10,692 nucleotides of DNA, taken from the NCBI GenBank assembly GCA_937925385.1, contig CALEWN010000375.1, positions 1 to 10,692 of the forward strand, read 5' to 3'. Each line of letters starts with the position of its first letter. Positions within the stretch are counted from its first letter, which is position 1. Made by a program: the position numbers and the translations under genes. Below the pieces are notes generated by a model. That model was not told the origin of the DNA. It was given only the letters and a program-made list of their open reading frames with translations, and ran no database searches. This DNA is from an uncultured Senegalimassilia sp. (lineage in GTDB: Bacteria > Actinomycetota > Coriobacteriia > Coriobacteriales > Eggerthellaceae). This document shows, piece by piece, positions 6,904 through 10,692 of the stretch.

Positions 6904-7584
6904 CTACTTGCCAGCAGCCTCCACGAACCAGCTGGTGATGCTGGTGGGATGCGTGATGGCGGTGCCTACCACGACCGCCCACGCACCGGCGTCCATAGCC
7001 GCCTTCGCATCGGCAGGCGTATGCACGCGACCCTCGCAGATAACGGGCTTGCCAGGGAACTCCTCAACAGCCTGGCGAACCAGCGCCACATCCGGACCGT
7101 CGGCCATGCCGCAATCGATGGCGGCGCCAGGGTGCGAAAGCGTGGTGGAAGCGATGTCGCAGCCGATGGCGAACGCATGGCGAATGTCCTCGATGGTGGA
7201 GCAGTCCGCCATCACGAGCACGCCCTCCTCCTTCAGCGGACGAACCGTGTCCTCAAGCGTCTTGCCGTCCGGGCGCGGGCGATCGGTGGCGTCGATGGCC
7301 ACGATGTCGGCGCCTGCCATCACGCAGGCGCGCGCATGACGCAGCGTGGGCGTGATGTAGACGCCCTCGTGGCCTTCCTTCCAGATGCCGATGACGGGCA
7401 CCTCGGTGCGGCCTTTGATGGCCGCGATATCGGACAGACCCTGGCAGCGGATACCGCCAGCGCCGCCCAGCTCGCATGCACGGGCCATCTGCGCCATGGT
7501 CTCGGGGTGGCGCAGCGGCTCGCCCATATATGCCTGGCAGCTGGCGATGACCTTGCCGCGCAATTGCTCGATAATGGGATCCAT
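6904..7584 (-). CDS. nanE: N-acetylmannosamine-6-phosphate 2-epimerase
   Basis: Cytoplasmic enzyme interconverting ManNAc-6-phosphate and GlcNAc-6-phosphate, the step joining sialic acid breakdown to amino-sugar metabolism. The 226-residue length is standard for this TIM-barrel family. Family stretches are clear: SCQA (15-18), HPETMAQMA (26-34), GGAGGIRCQG (40-49), IDATDRPRP (97-105), MADCST (125-130) and the C-terminal GAWAVVVGTAITHP (200-213). Lys69 (GIWKEGH) and Glu184 (CEGRV) sit where, from memory, the catalytic Lys66 and Glu180 of the Clostridium perfringens enzyme fall. The ATG at 7584 has AAAGGA about eight bases upstream. It is last of the minus-strand genes, 84 bp after the ROK kinase, and is followed by a terminator. 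Identification is firm. Confidence 0.95.
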   Translation of the reverse strand: MDPIIEQLRGKVIASCQAYMGEPLRHPETMAQMARACELGGAGGIRCQGLSDIAAIKGRTEVPVIGIWKEGHEGVYITPTLRHARACVMAGADIVAIDATDRPRPDGKTLEDTVRPLKEEGVLVMADCSTIEDIRHAFAIGCDIASTTLSHPGAAIDCGMADGPDVALVRQAVEEFPGKPVICEGRVHTPADAKAAMDAGAWAVVVGTAITHPTSITSWFVEAAGK

Positions 7585-7615
7585 TTCCCCATCCTTTCAT
7601 GATCGAAAACAAGCG

Positions 7616-7649
7616 GCGCCCGCAGCCGCAAATCCACGGCACCGGGCGC
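7616..7649 (-). other. Inverted repeat in the kinase-nanE gap
   Basis: GCGCCCG (7616-7622) and CGGGCGC (7643-7649) form a 7-bp GC stem with a 20-nt loop. On the minus strand it is followed by CGCTTGTTTTCG. It lies between the kinase stop and nanE and could weakly attenuate nanE expression. The long loop and broken T-tract keep this tentative. Confidence 0.3.
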
Positions 7650-7668
7650 TGCAATATACCGATGGAGG

Positions 7669-8724
7669 CTATTCCTGCGGCTCTTCCCTATCCAATTGCT
7701 CCTGGGAATCTTGCGGCTCGTCGAGCGCTTCAAAACCCTCGGAATCGTCAAACTCGTCCAATTCCTGCTGGGCCTCGACATCCTCCAAGTAATCCAGCAG
7801 ATCCTCGGCAGCGCCGATGAGCGGTGCGTGCCCGCCCAACTCGGCCGCAAGGATAGGCAGACCGCGCTGCGCCAGCGGGATTTGACGCTCAAAGCCCTCC
7901 TGCACCGCCGCGCGCCACTTCGTGCCCGCTTTAGGCACCGAGCCGCCTATGACCACCATATCGGGGTCGAGCAGGTTCGTGATGCCCGCAATGGCCTCGC
8001 CCAGGGCGATACCAGCGGTCATGATGACCCTGTGCGCCGCAGGCTCGCCTTCGGCTGCACGGCGGGAGATCTCGGCGCCGTCGATGTGGTCACCCGTGAC
8101 CTCGGCATAGCGCGCCTCGATGCCGCTTCCCGATGCCACCAGCTCCAAATGCCCGGAACCGCCGCACACGCACGGGATGCCGACGGCCTGCGAGCAGGCG
8201 ATATGCCCGATTTCGCCGGCGAAACCGTGGTTGCCGCGCACTAAGCGCCCATGCGCGATCACGGCGCCGCCGATGCCCGTGCCGGCGGCGATCATCATGC
8301 AGGTATCGGCCCCGCTGGCAGCGCCCCAGCGAGCCTCGCCAAGCGCATGGGCCTGCACGTCGTTGAGCACCGACACCGGCAGCTCGCAAGACTCCTCCAA
8401 GCGCTCCTTGATGGGCTGGCCGGTCCACCCGGGCATAATCTCGTTAGCGTACGCGATACCGCCCGTGACCGCATCCACGCGGCCCGCGGTTGACACGCCG
8501 ATGCCGAGCACCTGCTCGCGGCGCGAACGCGCCTCGGCAAGCACCGTGTTCGCCACATCGCACACGGTGACGAGCACGGGGCCGCCCCCGCGCTGCGCCT
8601 GCGTGGGCACCTGGGTTTCGAACACGACTTCAGGGGCAGCGTCGATCTGCTCGTATCGCAGCAGCGCGCCGGCGATCTTCGTGCCGCCGATGTCAAGCGC
8701 CGCAACGTATGCGGGATATTCCAT
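7669..8724 (-). CDS. nanK: ROK-family sugar kinase, probable N-acetylmannosamine kinase, with acidic C-terminal tail
   Basis: Predicted to phosphorylate ManNAc to ManNAc-6-phosphate, feeding the adjacent epimerase. There are 351 residues from ATG 8724, which follows a GGGAAGGGTGGGG purine tract; the upstream open frame is non-genic and crosses a terminator. ROK features: phosphate loop DIGGTK (11-16), catalytic Asp122 in LNDVQAHALGEARWG, and GTGIGGA (148-154). The zinc motif has His174 (EIGHI), Cys185 and Cys187 (CVCG), but His192 where most family members have a third cysteine. There is no N-terminal helix-turn-helix, so it is a kinase rather than a ROK repressor. Most ROK kinases end near 300-315 residues. 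This one adds about 40 residues (311-351) with 19 Asp/Glu and one basic residue. Glucokinase activity is possible; context favours ManNAc. Confidence 0.88.
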   Translation of the reverse strand: MEYPAYVAALDIGGTKIAGALLRYEQIDAAPEVVFETQVPTQAQRGGGPVLVTVCDVANTVLAEARSRREQVLGIGVSTAGRVDAVTGGIAYANEIMPGWTGQPIKERLEESCELPVSVLNDVQAHALGEARWGAASGADTCMMIAAGTGIGGAVIAHGRLVRGNHGFAGEIGHIACSQAVGIPCVCGGSGHLELVASGSGIEARYAEVTGDHIDGAEISRRAAEGEPAAHRVIMTAGIALGEAIAGITNLLDPDMVVIGGSVPKAGTKWRAAVQEGFERQIPLAQRGLPILAAELGGHAPLIGAAEDLLDYLEDVEAQQELDEFDDSEGFEALDEPQDSQEQLDREEPQE

Positions 8725-8739
8725 GCACCCCACCCTTCC

Positions 8740-8751
8740 CTTTTCGAAAAG
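8740..8751. promoter_or_regulatory. 12-bp perfect palindrome upstream of nanK
   Basis: CTTTTCGAAAAG is a perfect palindrome 16-27 bases upstream of the kinase ATG, directly before its ribosome site. It could be an operator or chance. I found no convincing promoter hexamers between the upstream terminator and this site. Confidence 0.25.
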
Positions 8752-8787
8752 CACCTTATCACCTGGTGCCAACCATGGTACCGCAAA

Positions 8788-8823
8788 CAAAAAAGCCGGC
8801 GCGGGTGGAACCTGCGCCGGCTT
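8788..8823 (-). terminator. Strong intrinsic terminator between the aldolase and kinase genes
   Basis: On the minus strand AAGCCGGCGC and GCGCCGGCTT (plus-strand 8814-8823 and 8793-8802) form a perfect 10-bp stem with an 11-nt loop that includes a further GGT/ACC pairing, followed by a run of T (TTTTGTTTG). It starts about 18 bases after the aldolase stop and ends about 63 bases before the kinase ATG. The kinase and nanE therefore depend on read-through or on a promoter I could not identify. Confidence 0.92.
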
Positions 8824-8840
8824 GCAAAAGCGAAGAAAAG

Positions 8841-9785
8841 CTACTTGCGGATGGGAGCGTCCGCGTCCATGAGGCCGGCCTTCTTGATGACCTCGACGAT
8901 GGCCGCGACGTCCTCGCCCTCGAGCGGCTGAACGGGCTCGCGCATCTGGTTCGTGTTGAACACGCCCATCTGCCACAGAGCCGTCTTGAACGCGCCCACG
9001 CCGGCGCCGAAGCCGACGGTGGCCTTGACCACGCGGGTCAGGAACATCAGGCGGGCAAGGTGATCCTGGATCTCCTTGACGCGGTTCCAGTCGCCGGCCT
9101 GAGCGGCCTTCCACTGCTCCACGTAGCTGTGCGGGTCGAGGTTGGCCAGGCCCGGCACGCTACCGTCGGCGCCTGCCAGGTACGCGCCGTCGACGCACAC
9201 CTCATGACCGGTGAGCAGCTGCAGCGGATGACCGGCGTCCTCGTTCTCCAGCACCAGCCAGCGGAAGCTGACGTCGTCGCCGGAGGAGTCCTTCACGCCC
9301 TGCAGCACGCCGTCCTTGCCCAGACGCACCAGCATGGTGGGGTCGAGCTTGGTGTGCACGCACACGGGCAGGTCGTAGGCGAACAGCGGCAGGTCGGTAT
9401 GCTCGCGGATGGCGCGGAAGTGACGCTCGGTCTCCTTCGGGCCGCCCAGAGCGTAGAACGGAGCGGTGGCGACGAGCGCATCGACGCCGTAGCCCTTGGC
9501 GCGCTTTGCCTGGTCGACCACGCGCAGGGTTTCCATGTCGATGATGCCGGCGAGCACGGGCACGCGATGGTTCACGATGGCCACGGCCTCCTGCAACACA
9601 TGGTAACGCTGGGCATCGGTGAGGAACGCGACCTCGCCCGAGGAGCCCAGGAAGAACAAGCCGTCGACGCCGGCGTCGATCATACGGTTGATGGAGCGCT
9701 CGAAGGCCTCCAGGTCAAGCTGCTTCTTCTCGGTCAGCGGGATGACCACCGGAGGGATTACGCCGTGGAACGGGGAATCGGTCAT
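8841..9785 (-). CDS. nanA: DHDPS/N-acetylneuraminate lyase family aldolase, probable sialic acid lyase
   Basis: A 314-residue class I aldolase of the DapA/NanA superfamily, predicted to cleave Neu5Ac to ManNAc and pyruvate. GSSGE (47-51) binds the pyruvate carboxylate, Tyr137 (YDLP) is the proton relay, and Lys165 (GVKDSSGD) is the Schiff-base lysine. The ATG at 9785 is preferred, with AAGG eight bases upstream; an in-frame TTG at 9827 would put this purine tract inside the gene. Context (kinase, epimerase, deacetylase, importer) supports a lyase role. However, residues that contact the sialate side chain in E. coli NanA (Asp191, Glu192, Ser208, from memory) align here with Glu195, Val196 and a GSVPGLAN loop. 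It is therefore not a classical NanA. A related 2-keto acid aldolase role is the alternative. Confidence 0.85.
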   Translation of the reverse strand: MTDSPFHGVIPPVVIPLTEKKQLDLEAFERSINRMIDAGVDGLFFLGSSGEVAFLTDAQRYHVLQEAVAIVNHRVPVLAGIIDMETLRVVDQAKRAKGYGVDALVATAPFYALGGPKETERHFRAIREHTDLPLFAYDLPVCVHTKLDPTMLVRLGKDGVLQGVKDSSGDDVSFRWLVLENEDAGHPLQLLTGHEVCVDGAYLAGADGSVPGLANLDPHSYVEQWKAAQAGDWNRVKEIQDHLARLMFLTRVVKATVGFGAGVGAFKTALWQMGVFNTNQMREPVQPLEGEDVAAIVEVIKKAGLMDADAPIRK

Positions 9786-9832
9786 GATGAGTACCTTGCC
9801 TCTTTCTTTCTGTTGAGCAAACTTCAATGAGG

Positions 9833-9859
9833 ATAGTATCGGGGTTCGCGGTTCGTCAA
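9833..9859 (-). promoter_or_regulatory. Candidate promoter of the aldolase gene
   Basis: On the minus strand TTGACG (9859-9854) and TACTAT (9838-9833) are separated by 15 bp, about 48 bases before the aldolase ATG. The spacing is short of the ideal 17 bp, but position and -35 quality support it. A LacI-type palindrome lies five bases upstream of the -35 box. Confidence 0.45.
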
Positions 9860-9864
9860 CGCGC

Positions 9865-9880
9865 TGGCAAACGTTTCACA
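9865..9880. promoter_or_regulatory. LacI-type palindromic operator upstream of the aldolase promoter
   Basis: TGGCAAACGTTTCACA is a dyad, TG-N2-AAACGTTT-N2-CA, centred on CpG as in LacI/CcpA-class operators. It differs from the strict cre consensus at its outer positions. It lies just upstream of the -35 box, where a regulator could activate or, by looping, repress. Half of it (TGGCAAAC) recurs at 2686-2693 before the transporter operon. Confidence 0.4.
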
Positions 9881-9966
9881 AACAAAGGATGGAACCGCCT
9901 TACGGCGCGAATAGCCGCCCGAACGGCGCGGAGCGCATCCGCGCAGCGGAGCAACCGGCCCCGTAG

Positions 9967-10692
9967 CTACACAAGCGCCTTTCCTCGAAGCACCACGTGC
10001 TTGATGTTCAGGTCGCAATCGAGCACCACGGCATCGGCCTGGTAGCCCGGTGCGATGGCGCCCAGCTTCCCATCAAGGCCCAAGGCGCGAGCCGGGTTGA
10101 CCGTTGCGGCCTTCACGGCGCTGGTCAACGGGATGCCCATGGAACGCACCGCGGTGCGCATGCAGGCCATCACGTCGGAGACGCTGCCAGCCAGGCTGCC
10201 GTTGGCGATGGTGGCGCGGTTGCCCTTGACGAAGAACTGCTGGCCGCCCAGCTCATATTCGCCGTCGCCGAGCCCGCAGGCGCGCAGGCTGTCACTGATC
10301 AAGATCATGCGGTCGTCGCCGAACAGAGCGAACGCCAGGCGCACCATGGCGGGATGGATATGCACGCCGTCGGCGATGATCTCGGCCGTTACGTCGTTAC
10401 GCTCCGCACCGGCGGCAATGGGGCCGGGCTCTCGGTGATGCAGCGAGGGCATGGCATTGAACAGATGCGTCATATGACGCGCGCCGGCATCGAAGGCCGC
10501 GCACGCGTCATCGTAACCGGTGCAGGTATGGGCTACGGAGACGCGCACGTCATGGGACATCTGGCGGATGAACTCCAGGTTGCCCGGCTGCTCGGGGGCC
10601 ACGTCCACCAGCTTGATGAGGCCCTTCGCCTGCTGCTGCAGACGGTCGAACTCCTCGATCAAGGCGCTGCGCACGTAGGCGGGATTCTGCGC
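9967..10692 (-). CDS. nagA: N-acetylglucosamine-6-phosphate deacetylase, 5'-partial
   Basis: Cytoplasmic amidohydrolase converting GlcNAc-6-phosphate to GlcN-6-phosphate and acetate, the step after nanE. The window holds the C-terminal 241 residues. The frame runs to the last base, reading AQNPAYVRSAL, so the GTG at 10674 is not the start and about 130-150 residues lie outside. Metal-site features are visible: Glu34 (VAPEQP), His55 (VAHT) and His76 (HLFNAM, 76-81). Catalytic Asp134 (LISDS) and the GVHIH stretch (109-113) are present, as is the C-terminal family pattern NPARALGLDGKLGAIAPGYQAD. It is transcribed toward the aldolase gene, 181 bp away across a gap with its own promoter-like signals. 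Identification is firm. Confidence 0.95.
   Translation of the reverse strand, partial: AQNPAYVRSALIEEFDRLQQQAKGLIKLVDVAPEQPGNLEFIRQMSHDVRVSVAHTCTGYDDACAAFDAGARHMTHLFNAMPSLHHREPGPIAAGAERNDVTAEIIADGVHIHPAMVRLAFALFGDDRMILISDSLRACGLGDGEYELGGQQFFVKGNRATIANGSLAGSVSDVMACMRTAVRSMGIPLTSAVKAATVNPARALGLDGKLGAIAPGYQADAVVLDCDLNIKHVVLRGKALV

Noticed and set aside
8725..9114. In-frame N-terminal extension of the ROK kinase by 130 codons
   Set aside because: It is Arg/Gly-rich antisense-like sequence overlapping the aldolase gene and crossing a terminator. The ATG at 8724 has a good ribosome site and gives the normal ROK N-terminus.
8709..9830. Plus-strand open frame of about 370 codons over the aldolase gene
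   Set aside because: It is a shadow of the minus-strand aldolase, has no family motif, and crosses the intrinsic terminator.
9926..9944. GCGCGGA/TCCGCGC hairpin after nagA as a terminator
   Set aside because: The 7-bp stem is perfect, but no T-run follows on the minus strand, so I do not call it a terminator.
1..10692. CRISPR array, tRNA or rRNA gene
   Set aside because: No regularly spaced repeats, tRNA-like folds with a conserved TTCRANNC arm, or rRNA segments were noticed when reading both strands.

Overview
The window is a GC-rich bacterial locus (roughly 60-65% G+C by eye) that reads as a near-complete N-acetylneuraminate (sialic acid) import and catabolism cluster. G/C-ending codons, strong Shine-Dalgarno sites, a Gram-positive-style lipoprotein binding protein and host-glycan content suggest a high-GC Gram-positive (Actinomycetota). 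A gut Coriobacteriia member is plausible. This placement is inference; no rRNA or other marker gene is present.

Plus strand, 1-6572: the 3' part of a lipoprotein solute-binding protein (family 5, oligopeptide/dipeptide type) ends at an intrinsic terminator. A promoter-like sequence follows, then a 300-residue cytoplasmic SGNH/GDSL hydrolase with an unusual four-cysteine C-terminus. A second promoter, with a perfect inverted repeat just after its -10 box, precedes a tightly packed transporter operon. That operon encodes a DppB-type permease, a DppC-type permease fused in one chain to an OppD-type ATPase, and an OppF-type ATPase, and it ends at a strong GCAA-loop terminator. As I recall it, the architecture is that of the Sat (Sat2) sialic acid ABC transporters, in which one permease is fused to an ATPase.

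Middle, 6573-6903: a 331-bp convergent intergenic region without a gene. It holds a plus-strand terminator, a 118-bp element bounded by a perfect 21-bp inverted repeat, and a minus-strand terminator.

Minus strand, 10692-6904, in transcription order: nagA (5' end beyond the window), a noncoding gap with a promoter and a LacI-type palindrome, a DHDPS/NanA-family aldolase, a strong terminator, a ROK-family kinase (nanK), and nanE. Together these would take imported Neu5Ac to ManNAc plus pyruvate (aldolase), ManNAc-6-P (kinase), GlcNAc-6-P (epimerase) and GlcN-6-P (deacetylase). Neither nagB nor a sialidase is visible. The GDSL hydrolase could remove O-acetyl groups from imported sialate, but that is inferred from context.

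The points most worth a second look are the 118-bp inverted-repeat element, the Cys4 tail on the hydrolase, the aldolase lacking classical sialate-recognition residues, the acidic tail on the kinase, and a shared TGGCAAAC half-site upstream of the two opposing operons.
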